DNA of 35,752 bases from Patescibacteria group bacterium (GTDB lineage Bacteria; Patescibacteriota; Patescibacteriia; UBA1558; GWA2-36-10). The notes beneath the pieces were generated by a model. It was not told the origin of the DNA. It saw nothing but the letters and a program-made list of their open reading frames with translations, and did no database searches. Location of the stretch: the NCBI GenBank assembly GCA_028718865.1, contig JAQUKX010000004.1, positions 1 to 35,752 on the forward strand, written 5' to 3'. Position numbers and translations under genes: made by a program. Of the stretch, positions 24,315 to 34,630 are shown one piece after another (position 1 is the stretch's first letter; each line of letters opens with the position of its first letter).

Positions 24315-25562
24315 CTAATTATTACCCAAAAACTTTTTGCCTAGGTATTTTTGCAAAACCTTGGGCACTTTCACCCTACCGTCAGCTTGCTGATGCTGCT
24401 CCAGTATTGCCGGCAACAAACGGCTGGTAGCCAACCCCGAAGCATTGAGAGTGTGAACAAATTTGTTTTTGCCGTCTTGATCCTTGAAGCGGACATTGCC
24501 GCGTCGCGCCTGATAATCAAGAGCATTAGAGATACTGGAAACTTCTTTGTAGACCCCCATACTGGGCAACCAAACTTCCAAATCAATTGTCTTGGCCATA
24601 GCGGCGCTGGCGTCAGCCGCAGCCAACTGAACAGTATTAAAATGCAATTCCAAGCCAGCGAGCAATTTTTCGGCATTTAGCAAAAGCTCGTCAAAGGCTT
24701 TCCAAGAATCCTCCGGCCGAGTAAATTGAAACATTTCTATTTTGTTGAATTGATGACCGCGTATCATTCCCCTCTCCTCCTTGCGATAGCTGCCAGCTTC
24801 CCGCCTAAAACAAGGGGAATAAGCAAAATATTTCAAAGGCAATTCAGCTGCGGATAAAATCTCACCGGCATGATAATTGCCCAGCATCATTTCACTGGTG
24901 GCATTGAGACATAAGCCGTCTTTTTCTATCCAAAACAGGTCTTCCCTGAATTTTGGCAAATGGCCGGAAATATAAGCAGAGTTTTCATTGAGTAAGTAAG
25001 GCGGCAAGATAAAAGTATAAGCATTTTGCCGGTGGAAATCCACAAAATAATTAAGCAAGGCCCATTCCAAAAGCGCGCCATCGCCAATATAAGCCCAAAA
25101 ACCCGAACCTGACATTTTGACCGCCCGCTTATAATCTACAAGCTTCAAAGCGGTCGCCAAATCAACATGGTCTTTTGCCGCAAAATCAAATTTCGGCTTA
25201 GTTTTGAAGGTTTTGATTATTTTATTGTTTTCTTTACCGCCGGATGGCACATCATCAGCGCTGATGTTGGGTAAAGCCGATAATTTTTCAAACAAAATAT
25301 TTTCCGCTTGATTAAGCTCTTCTTTCAAAGCCGCCAACTGCGCCCCCAGCTCTTTCATTTTTTTGACTGTAGCGGCATCCGGCTTGGTCTTAGAAAATTT
25401 GTTTCTCTGAGACTGAAGATTTTCTACCTGAGTGATAATACGGCGGTGTTTAGTGTCCAAGCTCAAAATCAGATCCAGATCAAAATCTTTTTTATCCAAA
25501 CGCTTGAGCAAATTCTGCTCAACTTCTTGCTTGTTGTCTCTGATAAGTTTAATATCTATCAT
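24315..25562 (-). CDS. serS: Seryl-tRNA synthetase
   Basis: MIDIKLIRDNKQEVEQNLLKR, coiled-coil arm, FRREAGSYRKEERGMIRGHQFNKIEMF. Confidence 0.96.
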   Translation of the reverse strand: MIDIKLIRDNKQEVEQNLLKRLDKKDFDLDLILSLDTKHRRIITQVENLQSQRNKFSKTKPDAATVKKMKELGAQLAALKEELNQAENILFEKLSALPNISADDVPSGGKENNKIIKTFKTKPKFDFAAKDHVDLATALKLVDYKRAVKMSGSGFWAYIGDGALLEWALLNYFVDFHRQNAYTFILPPYLLNENSAYISGHLPKFREDLFWIEKDGLCLNATSEMMLGNYHAGEILSAAELPLKYFAYSPCFRREAGSYRKEERGMIRGHQFNKIEMFQFTRPEDSWKAFDELLLNAEKLLAGLELHFNTVQLAAADASAAMAKTIDLEVWLPSMGVYKEVSSISNALDYQARRGNVRFKDQDGKNKFVHTLNASGLATSRLLPAILEQHQQADGRVKVPKVLQKYLGKKFLGNN

Positions 25563-26158
25563 ATTTTTTCTATTTGCCTAATAAATTCATTAAGAGCTAA
25601 GCCCCGATGGCTAATCTGATTTTTTTGCTCCACTGTCAGCTGGGAAAAAGTCAGATTATGGCCCTTAGGGATAAAAACCGAGCTGTAAGGAAAACCAGCC
25701 TCAATCGGACAAAGTTGCTTTTGAGCAATTAGTCCCCTGACCTCTCCTTGAGAAATTACTTCATTTTGGCCGTCACAATAAGCGACTGTGGTTATAAAAC
25801 TAGCATGTCTTTTATCAGCTTGAACTTTTTCCATTTTGGCCAAAAGCATTTTTAAAAGTTCTTCATCACCGGCTCTATAGCCAGGCCAAGTCCGAGAATT
25901 TATTCCCGGCTCTCCATTTAGAGCCTCTACTGACAGCCCTGAGTCATCTGCCAAAGAAGGTAAACCAGAAAGCTGATAATAAAATTTGGCTTTACCTAGA
26001 GCGTTTTCCTGATAAGTAGCGCCGATTTCCTGATAATCCTCTTTTATACCTAGATCTGCCAGGGAAAAAAGCTGAACTTTGAGAGGAAGTAAATATCGAC
26101 TGATTTCCTTGAACTTGCCCGAATTATGGGTGGCAATGAGCAGTTTATTTATTTTCAT
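25559..26158 (-). CDS. rdgB: XTP/dITP pyrophosphatase (RdgB/HAM1)
   Basis: LLIATHNSGKFKEI, LADDSGLSVEALNGEPGINSR, SHRGLAL. Confidence 0.95.
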   Translation of the reverse strand: MKINKLLIATHNSGKFKEISRYLLPLKVQLFSLADLGIKEDYQEIGATYQENALGKAKFYYQLSGLPSLADDSGLSVEALNGEPGINSRTWPGYRAGDEELLKMLLAKMEKVQADKRHASFITTVAYCDGQNEVISQGEVRGLIAQKQLCPIEAGFPYSSVFIPKGHNLTFSQLTVEQKNQISHRGLALNEFIRQIEKI

Positions 26159-26166
26159 TATCCTCT

Positions 26167-27651
26167 TTAGTTTTTATTTTTAGGGCGCATAGCCGGAAAT
26201 AAAATCACTTCCTTGATATTTTCAATGTCACCCAAAATCATCGCCAAACGATCTATGCCTATGCCCAGCCCGGCTGTCGGCGGCATGCCATGCTTGAGAG
26301 CTTCAATAAAATCATCATCAGCTCCTTGGGCTTCTTCATCGCCGGCCGCCCGCAATTCTTTCTGCTGGTCAAACCTCTCCTTCTGATCCAAAGGATCATT
26401 GAGCTCGGAAAAAGCATTGCAAATTTCCGCTGTTTTGACCACCAATTGGAATCTTTCTACATAATTGGGTCGGGCGGCAATTTTTTTGGCCAAAGGAGAG
26501 AGCTCCAGAGGATGGTTGATAACAAAGACCGGCTGGATCAATTTGGGGCGAACAAATTTTTTGTACAGCTCGTCCAAAAGCTTGCCTCGACCCCAGGCCT
26601 TGTCGCTTTTCAGTCCGGCTTTTTTGGCTATGGCTATCAGCTCATTATCTTTGATTTTTTCCAAATCAATTTTTAGTTCTTTTTCCAAAAGCTCTTTGAA
26701 ATCCAAACGCGGATAAGGCGCCTTAAAATCCAAAATATCGTTGCCGTTTTTTACTTTTGTTTTTCCATTATTTAATTTCTTTGTCAGCCACTGCATAAAA
26801 TTCTCCACAAACTTCATATAATCATTATAATCAGAATAAGCTTGATAAGCTTCTATTTGGGTAAACTCCGGATTATGCTGATGGCTAATACCTTCGTTTC
26901 TAAAACAACGGGCAATTTCATAAACTTTGTTGTAGCCGCCGATAATCAGGCGTTTGAGATAAAGCTCGGGCGCTACTCGCAAATAAAGCTCCATATCCAA
27001 AGTATTGTGACGAGTGACAAAAGGCTTGGCCGTAGCGCCGCTGGCCACTTGCTGTAAAATTGGCGTGTCCACCTCTAAATAGCCCTGCTGGTCAAAATAC
27101 TCTCTGATAAGCTTGATAATCCGGCTACGCAAATCAAACACTTCTCTGGTTTTGGGATTGACCAAAAGATCAATGTATCTCTTTCTAAAACGCAAATCCG
27201 GATCTTTTAGTCCATAATACTTATCTGGCAAAGGCAAAAGCGCTTTGGCTAAAAGCTTGAACTGGGAAACCAAAATTGTTTTTTCCTCACTTTTGGTCAA
27301 AAAAGCTTGCCCGCTAAATTCAATAAAATCACCCTGATCAATTGTTTCTTTAAAAAGTTGATAAGCTTCCTCTCCTAACTGATCTTTTCTGATAAAGGCT
27401 TGAAGCTCAGCTCCATCGTCGTAAAAATGCAAAAAACAAGAGCCGCCTTGAAGACGCAAACTACTTATTCGTCCAGCCAAAACCACTTTTTTCTCCTCTT
27501 TTAAAAGAGTGTCAAAACTAGATAAAAAATCAGCCACACTTAAATTTCTCTTACTAACACTAGGATAAGGCTCTTTTAGGCCTCTGAGTTTATCTAGTCT
27601 CTGCAGATACTCGTCATTGATATTTAGCGTATTTTCTGTTTTTTTAGCCAT
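26167..27651 (-). CDS. lysS: Lysyl-tRNA synthetase (class II)
   Basis: RVAPELYLKRLIIGGYNKVYEIARCFRNEGISHQHNPEFTQIEAY, GLGIGIDRLAMIL. Confidence 0.96.
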   Translation of the reverse strand: MAKKTENTLNINDEYLQRLDKLRGLKEPYPSVSKRNLSVADFLSSFDTLLKEEKKVVLAGRISSLRLQGGSCFLHFYDDGAELQAFIRKDQLGEEAYQLFKETIDQGDFIEFSGQAFLTKSEEKTILVSQFKLLAKALLPLPDKYYGLKDPDLRFRKRYIDLLVNPKTREVFDLRSRIIKLIREYFDQQGYLEVDTPILQQVASGATAKPFVTRHNTLDMELYLRVAPELYLKRLIIGGYNKVYEIARCFRNEGISHQHNPEFTQIEAYQAYSDYNDYMKFVENFMQWLTKKLNNGKTKVKNGNDILDFKAPYPRLDFKELLEKELKIDLEKIKDNELIAIAKKAGLKSDKAWGRGKLLDELYKKFVRPKLIQPVFVINHPLELSPLAKKIAARPNYVERFQLVVKTAEICNAFSELNDPLDQKERFDQQKELRAAGDEEAQGADDDFIEALKHGMPPTAGLGIGIDRLAMILGDIENIKEVILFPAMRPKNKN

Positions 27652-27664
27652 AAAATAATTTTAT

Positions 27665-28225
27665 CTACAAAATATTTAATGCAATAATTTTTTTAATCGC
27701 CTTATTTACATTAGGAATTCTCTCTTCCATTATTTTTATATCTACCCACTTAAAATCATTAATCTCTTTATTATCTATATTAATATTTTTACTACTAGTC
27801 TGCATAATAAACATAAAATCATGATGCCAATGACTAGCCTCCTTTTTTTCTTGATTTTCAGGTATGGGATGAGTATCTATAATTATAGGACATTTGTTAG
27901 TTAAATGCCAATTATGAATTTTTACACCAGGCAATCCTGTTTCTTCTCTTACCTCCCTTATAGCTGCTTCCGATAAACTAGAATCATTAAGCTCTATATG
28001 CCCCCCTGGAACTAGATATTTTTTCAATTTTTTATGAAAAATAAGAAGAATTTTATGATCGTCTGATAAAACTAAACCACTAACCGTAAAATGTCCAAGA
28101 AAATTCTTCCTGTTAAAAAAATCCTGAGACTTTTTTGTAAAATTTAAAAATTTCTCTAAATCATCTTTCTCTTCCGGAAACAAATCAATATAACTTTTTA
28201 ATTGACTTACAAGCTCTTCTTTCAT
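27665..28225 (-). CDS. NUDIX hydrolase with N-terminal helical extension
   Basis: Nudix box GGHIELNDSSLSEAAIREVREETGL. Confidence 0.88.
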   Translation of the reverse strand: MKEELVSQLKSYIDLFPEEKDDLEKFLNFTKKSQDFFNRKNFLGHFTVSGLVLSDDHKILLIFHKKLKKYLVPGGHIELNDSSLSEAAIREVREETGLPGVKIHNWHLTNKCPIIIDTHPIPENQEKKEASHWHHDFMFIMQTSSKNINIDNKEINDFKWVDIKIMEERIPNVNKAIKKIIALNIL

Positions 28226-28293
28226 GTCAGCAAAAAAACCTTTTTATCAAATAATATTAGCTTAACTTATAATACTTAATTTAAGCTAAAAAA

Positions 28294-29112
28294 TCAACCT
28301 ACTTTTGGCAAAGACTGGCCTTTGAATTTATGGAGATACTTCAAAAAACTCCGGATATGATGGCGGGCCGATCGGGAGAAAATAAGGCCTGTGAAGCTGT
28401 CAGCCGCTGACTGACGACGATGAAGATGTATAACTTCGGCTTGGCCGATATAAGCCACTTTATAGCCGGCCTGCCAAAAACGCCTTGACCAATCCAAGTC
28501 CTCCATATACATAAAATATCTTTCATCCAAAAGACCGACTTTTTCCAGAGCTTGACGGCGAAAAATAAGACAAGCGCCAAACAGTGCTGGGACATAAAAA
28601 TTTTGGTAGTGATCCAAGTCCTTCATCAAATAAGCGCGCAGCCACTTACGACCAGCTTTAGTCTTTCCCAAAGAAGTACGCCGATAAAAAGGCAGACGCC
28701 AATTGGGAAAAGTAGTGCAAGAATGCTGAATACTCTTGTCGGCGTTTATCAGCCTGGGACCAGCCAAGCCTACTTCGGAGTGCTCGTCTAAATAATCTAT
28801 CATCAAAGAAATAGCATTGGACAAAATAGCCAAATCCGGATTCATAATAATAATATATTTTCCTTGAGCTTCTTTTATGCCCAGATTATTGCCATAAGCA
28901 AAACCGCCGTTTTTCTTGCTCTGAATAAATTTGACGCCGGCAAAACTCTTGACTATCTCCTCTATGCCGTCATAAGAGCCGTTGTCCACGACAATAATTT
29001 CATGCTTTTGAGGCAAAACTAGCTCTTGGATATTCTTCAAGAGTTCTTTGCTCAAGTTTTTGTTGTGATAATTAAGTATGATAATTGACAATTCCATTTT
29101 TATTGAAACCAA
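28294..29112 (-). CDS. GT2 family glycosyltransferase (rhamnosyltransferase-like)
   Basis: LSIIILNYHNKN, EIIVVDNGSYDG, IIIMNPDLAIL, DERYFMYMEDLDWSRRFWQAGYKVAYI. Confidence 0.9.
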   Translation of the reverse strand: MVSIKMELSIIILNYHNKNLSKELLKNIQELVLPQKHEIIVVDNGSYDGIEEIVKSFAGVKFIQSKKNGGFAYGNNLGIKEAQGKYIIIMNPDLAILSNAISLMIDYLDEHSEVGLAGPRLINADKSIQHSCTTFPNWRLPFYRRTSLGKTKAGRKWLRAYLMKDLDHYQNFYVPALFGACLIFRRQALEKVGLLDERYFMYMEDLDWSRRFWQAGYKVAYIGQAEVIHLHRRQSAADSFTGLIFSRSARHHIRSFLKYLHKFKGQSLPKVG

Positions 29113-30098
29113 GGATAAATATCAGCTGGATCGACCCGACGATTTTTCATGACAAAAGTTTTTTTACGGGCAGCTTTGGGCAAAAGACGCAAATAATCGC
29201 CAATGGCCGCCAAAGAACTGCGTTCAAACAAAAGCAGATAAACAAACTTTTGCAGCTCATAAAACTTGATGTAAAACAAATCTTTGAAAATATGCCTAGC
29301 AAAAGAATTTTTGTAAAGCATCAGCCAATGATTGCGGTAAGAAAGACGATGGGCCATTTTTTTATGGCTGCGCCTTTGTCGCCAGCCCTGGCGGCGGCTC
29401 AAGCTACGATGATGATAAGCTCTGGCAGCGGCAACCAGCCAGCTCTGCCAGCCCAAGAGGCGCAAGCGCCAGCCCAAATCTACATCTTCTTTATAAGCAA
29501 AAAAATCTTCGTCAAAATACTCTCGGTGGCTGTCGGCAAAAGAATAAGCGGCCATTTCCAAGCTCTGGCGCCTATAAAGCGCGGCGGCTGCCGATACAGC
29601 AAAAACTTCGCGGTTTTCAAGGGCAAAGTCCTCCTCTCCCTGATGCAGATCAGAAGCTTGCCGCCGCCTATCAATTTTGATACCAAAAGAATCTATTTGC
29701 TGGCTTTTTTTACCCGCCTCAAAATCCCAATAAAGCAGCTTGCCGGCCACACTGCCGGCTTTTTTGTTTTTATCCATAAAATCAACCAGCCTGGCCAGAT
29801 AATCTTCATCTAAAATAACATCTTGATTAAGCACCAAGACGTATTCTGAATCAGACCAATTCAGCAATAGATTATGCCCTCGGGCAAAGCCCAAATTGCT
29901 CTTTTGAGTAATTATTCTGGCCTGCGGGCAATACTCCTTCACCAGTGCCACCGACTTATCAACCGAAGCATTATCCAAAACCAGCAGTTCCCAATCGGAA
30001 AAAGTCTGGGCTTTGATGCTCTGTAAAAGCCAAGGCAGATAACGCTCGCCGTTATAACTAAGCAAAGTAATGGTTACCTTTTTTTTATTCATAAACAC
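29100..30098 (-). CDS. GT2 family glycosyltransferase
   Basis: VTITLLSYNGERYLPWLLQSIKAQTFSDWELLVLDNASVD, LVLNQDVIL, FFAYKEDVDLGWRLRLLGW. Confidence 0.9.
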   Translation of the reverse strand: MFMNKKKVTITLLSYNGERYLPWLLQSIKAQTFSDWELLVLDNASVDKSVALVKEYCPQARIITQKSNLGFARGHNLLLNWSDSEYVLVLNQDVILDEDYLARLVDFMDKNKKAGSVAGKLLYWDFEAGKKSQQIDSFGIKIDRRRQASDLHQGEEDFALENREVFAVSAAAALYRRQSLEMAAYSFADSHREYFDEDFFAYKEDVDLGWRLRLLGWQSWLVAAARAYHHRSLSRRQGWRQRRSHKKMAHRLSYRNHWLMLYKNSFARHIFKDLFYIKFYELQKFVYLLLFERSSLAAIGDYLRLLPKAARKKTFVMKNRRVDPADIYPWFQ

Positions 30099-31509
30099 TA
30101 AACACTACCGTGCCCAAAATCAACAAGCCTAAACCTAAAGGATGATTGATATAAGGGCTAAAAAAATGAACTATTGCCAACGCAAAGACAGACGGCAAAA
30201 GAAAAGCCAGGCTATCCCTTCCTTTCTTTAGGGTATTATAAGCCCTGACTAAAATCAAGCTCAGCCAAAATACAAACAACAAAACAAAAAATATTCCTCC
30301 TTTGAGCCAAATATCCAGCCAGCCCCATTCAAAAGCATAAGTACTGTGCCAGCCCTCGGGATTTTCTTGGTTTTTTATCCTGGGATCAGACGATTGATAA
30401 GTTAATTCCTTGCCAAAACCATGCCCCAACCAAGGCTTTTGGCTTATCCCCTGCCAAAGCGGCCCCCATAATTGCTGACGACTGCTTACAGCTGCTTCTG
30501 ACAAATCTAAGCCTCGTTGCTTGAAAATATTTAAATTATTGAATTTCGGTAAATTATAGACTACCTCTATCGACACCAAGGCAAAAAATCCCGCTGACAA
30601 TGCCAGAAGCAAAGCGCTGAGCAAAACTTTTTTGTTGGTCAAAAAAAGCCAAAGGAGAAAAAACAAAAAAACTAAAGCTCCGCCCAGCCAAAGACTGCGG
30701 GACAAGCTAATAAATAAAGCGGCTGAAGTCAAAATCAAAAGTAAAAAATTGCGCCGCTGCCAAAAATCTTTGAGTTGATTTATAAAAAGACCAAAAAAAG
30801 CCACTAGTAAATAAAAATGCGACTGAAAAAATACCCGGAAAAAATTATCGGCAAAAGGCGTTATTTCCCCGGTTCTAGTGTCTCTAATCCAGCGATAAAG
30901 ATAGTGATTATCAAAAAATGAATAATTTTGCGAAAATAAATGCAAAACAATTAATGTTTTGGCCGCAACTATCAAAGCCGCTGCTTGAAGCAAGCGCCAG
31001 ATATAGGCAGTTGACTTTGGACTATAGACTTCCAGCCAAATCGGCAAATACAAAATGTAAAAATAAGCATTGGCGTCAAAAAATATATTGCGCCAGCTGT
31101 GGCCGTTGAAGTAAGCTGTCAAAGAAGCGACAATAATAAACAGTAAGGAAAAAATAAAAACAAAAAATAATTTTTTATCTTTTATCAGCCGCAATTTTTT
31201 TAAACTGGTGATATTTTTAAAAATAAAAACAAAAATTACCGCTGCAAAAATAAACAAACGCAAACCAAAGCCTTGATAGCTCAAGCTATGCCCCAAAGAA
31301 CCCCAAAAAAGCTCAGCTAAAGGCAAATAAAGTAAATACTCGTCTCTTAAAAACCCTAGAATAACTACTAAAACAAAAATCATTGCCAAAAACCAGAAAG
31401 ACAAAAAGCTAAAATTAAAAGCCAGCCAAGAAAAAAGCTCGGCAAAAAGAAAAATTGCCAACCAGCTAGATATTATTTGCGGTTCTTTTGCTTTGTAAAA
31501 AAATGACAT
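30085..31509 (-). CDS. O-antigen ligase/polymerase-like membrane protein
   Basis: Many TM helices; SSRQQLWGPLWQGISQKPWLGHGFGKE, typical Wzy_C region. Confidence 0.8.
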   Translation of the reverse strand: MSFFYKAKEPQIISSWLAIFLFAELFSWLAFNFSFLSFWFLAMIFVLVVILGFLRDEYLLYLPLAELFWGSLGHSLSYQGFGLRLFIFAAVIFVFIFKNITSLKKLRLIKDKKLFFVFIFSLLFIIVASLTAYFNGHSWRNIFFDANAYFYILYLPIWLEVYSPKSTAYIWRLLQAAALIVAAKTLIVLHLFSQNYSFFDNHYLYRWIRDTRTGEITPFADNFFRVFFQSHFYLLVAFFGLFINQLKDFWQRRNFLLLILTSAALFISLSRSLWLGGALVFLFFLLWLFLTNKKVLLSALLLALSAGFFALVSIEVVYNLPKFNNLNIFKQRGLDLSEAAVSSRQQLWGPLWQGISQKPWLGHGFGKELTYQSSDPRIKNQENPEGWHSTYAFEWGWLDIWLKGGIFFVLLFVFWLSLILVRAYNTLKKGRDSLAFLLPSVFALAIVHFFSPYINHPLGLGLLILGTVVFSVYE

Positions 31510-32347
31510 AAAACAAAGTAAGAATAAAATTCAAAGGTAAAAATAAAGCTATCAGCAAATATTGCCACCGAGGCTGATGCTTATAAAAATAATAAAGTAG
31601 GCTTTTATTAAAAATCATCTGTTTTTTTAGAGTATTGGCTTGACCGAAGCTTTGGCCGCCATAATGAACAACGCTGGCGCCGGGAAAATATTTGAGCAGC
31701 CAACCATTTTTTTTAGCTCGATAGCATAAATCCACTTCTTCAAACCAAATAAAAAATCTTTCGTCAAAAAAATTAAGGGATTTAAGCACCTCGGCTCTGG
31801 CTACTATCGCCGCTCCCATGATTTGATCCACTGGCTGCTCTCTGTCATAATCAAAATCCGGCAACAAATATGCTTGGAAAAATTTCTTAGCTAAAGGAAT
31901 ATTTTTTAATTTTAATAAGATCAGAATCTGTGATCGCCAATCAGGCAAGCTTCTCACCGAAGCTTGAATACTGGCATCAGGATTGAGTAGTTTGGGACCA
32001 AAAATAACTACTTCTGGATTGGACTCTAAATAGGCTTTGCTCTGACCAAAAAATCCTGGCACTATTTCCGTGTCCGGATTGAGCAAAACAATGTAAGAGC
32101 CGGACGCTTTGGCCAAAGCCAAATTATTGGCTTTGGCAAAACCAAAATTTTTCTCAAGAGCCAAAACCTTTATTTGCGGGTACTTCTGCGCCAGCATTTT
32201 GAGACTGCCGTCTTGGGAGTTATTATCAACAACGATTATTTCAAGCGTCAAATCGCCAGCATCAGCCAAAATCGAAGCTAGGCACCTATCCAAAAGATCT
32301 CTTACCTTCCAATTGACAATAATAATGGAAAAATCCGCCCTAGCCAT
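31466..32347 (-). CDS. GT2 family glycosyltransferase
   Basis: FSIIIVNWKVRDLLDRCLASI, IIVVDNNSQDGS, IVLLNPDTEIV, DERFFIWFEEVDLCYRAKKNGW. Confidence 0.9.
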   Translation of the reverse strand: MARADFSIIIVNWKVRDLLDRCLASILADAGDLTLEIIVVDNNSQDGSLKMLAQKYPQIKVLALEKNFGFAKANNLALAKASGSYIVLLNPDTEIVPGFFGQSKAYLESNPEVVIFGPKLLNPDASIQASVRSLPDWRSQILILLKLKNIPLAKKFFQAYLLPDFDYDREQPVDQIMGAAIVARAEVLKSLNFFDERFFIWFEEVDLCYRAKKNGWLLKYFPGASVVHYGGQSFGQANTLKKQMIFNKSLLYYFYKHQPRWQYLLIALFLPLNFILTLFYVIFLQSKRTANNI

Positions 32348-33517
32348 TTAATTGATTTTTTTATCCACTAAGTCCATCATTTTATTGACGGTATTAAGCC
32401 AAGAATATTTTTTGGCGAATTCCTGACGAGCTAGCCTCTTGTCAGCATCATCGTTTTTCAAAACCTCGCTTATTTTTTGATCAAACTGCTCATAATTGAC
32501 GGCTACTTCTATAAGCTGGCCGATATTTTCCGTACCGATGTTGCCCGTAGCCACTACCGGTTTAGCACAAGCCAAATACTCATAAGTCTTCATTGGATTG
32601 GTACTGGCACTGAAGCCTGAAGAGCGATGAGGAATAATGCCAACATCAAACTGCTGGATATACATCGGCGCTTCCTGATAAGTTTTGTAGCCCAAAAAAT
32701 GAACATTGGGCATTTTTTCTAACTCCTCTTTCAGCTGATTTTGTTCATCCCAGACCGGTCCAACTAAAACTATTGATTTTTTCTCGTTTTTTTGCGCCAG
32801 ATATTTTATCAGCTCCAAATCCACTTTTTCCTGTATCACTCCTATATAACCGATAATGGGCTTAGATATATCAGCAATGTCGCGATTGACCAAAGGAAAT
32901 TTCCGATTATAGTGTTTGAAGTCAACGCCGTTTGGCAACCAGTAGACATTGGGTTGGTCATCAAAAAAAGTAAGCAAGTTCTGGGAAACAACAAAAATCA
33001 AATCAGCGGAATTTTTTATTTTGTCATAAGCGGCCTGCAAGCGACCAGTCTGCTTGGCATAAGAGGAATGCAACATCCAATTATCTACTGCTTCAAAAAC
33101 AGTCAGTTTCTGACCCAAGACATCCCAATAAGGCGCAGCAAAAGGAAAATAAGACCATAAAATCAAATCACCGAAATTAAGTTCCAAAGCAGTGCGGCGG
33201 ATATTTTTCATAGTAGCGGCCGGTCGCCAGAAAAAACCCGTATCAGAATAAACATAAAGTTTTTCCGAAATCTTACTCACCTTGTAAGTGAGGCCTTTTT
33301 TTATAACCTTACTGTTTTTGAGATTAAGCACCAAGTCCTCTTTAAAAATCCGTACTGCCCGCTTGGCTGTCAAAGGCAGATAATCAACCGCCAGTATTTT
33401 TCCCACTTCCGGCCGGCTGGCTAGCTCTTTTAATATATGATAATTACGGTTGGAAACGCCTTCGTCCCACTCAGAATAGTTGGACATGTTGAGCATGATA
33501 ATATCAAATTTTTTCAT
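32348..33517 (-). CDS. GT4/GT1-like glycosyltransferase
   Basis: YWLPNGVDFKHYN, PIIGYIGVIQEKVDLELIKYLA, NPMKTYEYLACAKPVVATG. Confidence 0.88.
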   Translation of the reverse strand: MKKFDIIMLNMSNYSEWDEGVSNRNYHILKELASRPEVGKILAVDYLPLTAKRAVRIFKEDLVLNLKNSKVIKKGLTYKVSKISEKLYVYSDTGFFWRPAATMKNIRRTALELNFGDLILWSYFPFAAPYWDVLGQKLTVFEAVDNWMLHSSYAKQTGRLQAAYDKIKNSADLIFVVSQNLLTFFDDQPNVYWLPNGVDFKHYNRKFPLVNRDIADISKPIIGYIGVIQEKVDLELIKYLAQKNEKKSIVLVGPVWDEQNQLKEELEKMPNVHFLGYKTYQEAPMYIQQFDVGIIPHRSSGFSASTNPMKTYEYLACAKPVVATGNIGTENIGQLIEVAVNYEQFDQKISEVLKNDDADKRLARQEFAKKYSWLNTVNKMMDLVDKKIN

Positions 33518-33527
33518 TTTGGGATTG

Positions 33528-34613
33528 TTAGTTTAATATTCTTTTCAGCCGCGCGCTGTTTTTTTCAGGCTGATTGAAACTCTGATATTTAATAAAAGCC
33601 CTGTCAGCCAGTTTATCAGCAATTTTAGGCTCTTTCAATAGCCCTCTTATCTGCCTGGCCAGCTGTCTGAGATCGCCGCCGTCAACCGAAATTATTTCAT
33701 CAGAAGAAAAAATCTCGCTTACCCCCGCTCCTTTGCCGGCAATAATAGGCCGGCGACAAGCAGCTGCTTCCAAAAAAACCATACCAAAGCCTTCTACATC
33801 TTCTCGACGATTGACGCTGGGCAATAAAAATATATCCGCCAAATGATAAAAACAAACCAATTCCTGATCGTCGACAAAATCGCAAATAAAAACTCTGTCG
33901 CTTAGATTTTTTTCTTTTATCAGCTGGCGCAAAGCTTCTTTTTCCTCGCCTTGACCAACAATAAAATACTTCAGCGAAAACTCATTCCGCAGATAATCCA
34001 TGGCCTCAATTACCAAATCTTGCCCCTTTCTTTTGGTCAGACGGCCGACAGTCAAAAGAACTTTATCGGTCGGGCCAAGGTTGTACTTTTTGGCAAAAAT
34101 CTCCTGCTGTTTCTCATCAGCCGAGCAGTCAAAATCAATACTAGGGTAAATCAGCTCTATTTTATCAGCCGCAATACCAATATCCAAAATTATCTGCTTG
34201 GTAGCTTGGGAATTGACAATGATTTTTTTAGCTTTATTTAATATTTTTTTGCTAAAATTAGGCTTATTTTTCAAAGCTAAATTAATATCTAAGCCATGCA
34301 AAGATATAATATAAGGCTGGCCGAGAAAATAAGCAATAGATCCCAAAGGCAAAATATTGGGAGTAAAAATCTGCTCAATTTTAAATTTTTTTATTATTCT
34401 TTTGAGCCTGAAAAAAGCCGGTAGCCAGCTCGGCCAAAAATAAGGCCAAAGCATTCTTGTTTTGATGATATTAGCTTTTTCGTCCACTTCCTGATGATCA
34501 CAAACCACCAAATAATCTTGGTCTTTGAAAAATTTGAAAAGATTATAAACATAGCGAGCTACTCCGCCCTTAAAAGGATAATATTCGTGAGTTAAAAGCA
34601 AAGTTTTTTTCAC
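33528..34613 (-). CDS. GT4 family glycosyltransferase
   Basis: LLLTHEYYPFKGGVARYVYNLFKF, LLTVGRLTKRKGQDLVIEAM, GFGMVFLEAAACRRPIIAGKGAGVSEIF. Confidence 0.92.
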   Translation of the reverse strand: MKKTLLLTHEYYPFKGGVARYVYNLFKFFKDQDYLVVCDHQEVDEKANIIKTRMLWPYFWPSWLPAFFRLKRIIKKFKIEQIFTPNILPLGSIAYFLGQPYIISLHGLDINLALKNKPNFSKKILNKAKKIIVNSQATKQIILDIGIAADKIELIYPSIDFDCSADEKQQEIFAKKYNLGPTDKVLLTVGRLTKRKGQDLVIEAMDYLRNEFSLKYFIVGQGEEKEALRQLIKEKNLSDRVFICDFVDDQELVCFYHLADIFLLPSVNRREDVEGFGMVFLEAAACRRPIIAGKGAGVSEIFSSDEIISVDGGDLRQLARQIRGLLKEPKIADKLADRAFIKYQSFNQPEKNSARLKRILN

Positions 34614-34630
34614 GTCTTAAAATTAATAAA

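Noticed and set aside
24086-24680. Plus-strand and alternate-frame ORFs over alr/serS
   Set aside because: Antisense or shadow frames of alr and serS.
29085-29813. 242-aa plus-strand ORF
   Set aside because: Antisense to a clear GT2 gene with canonical motifs.
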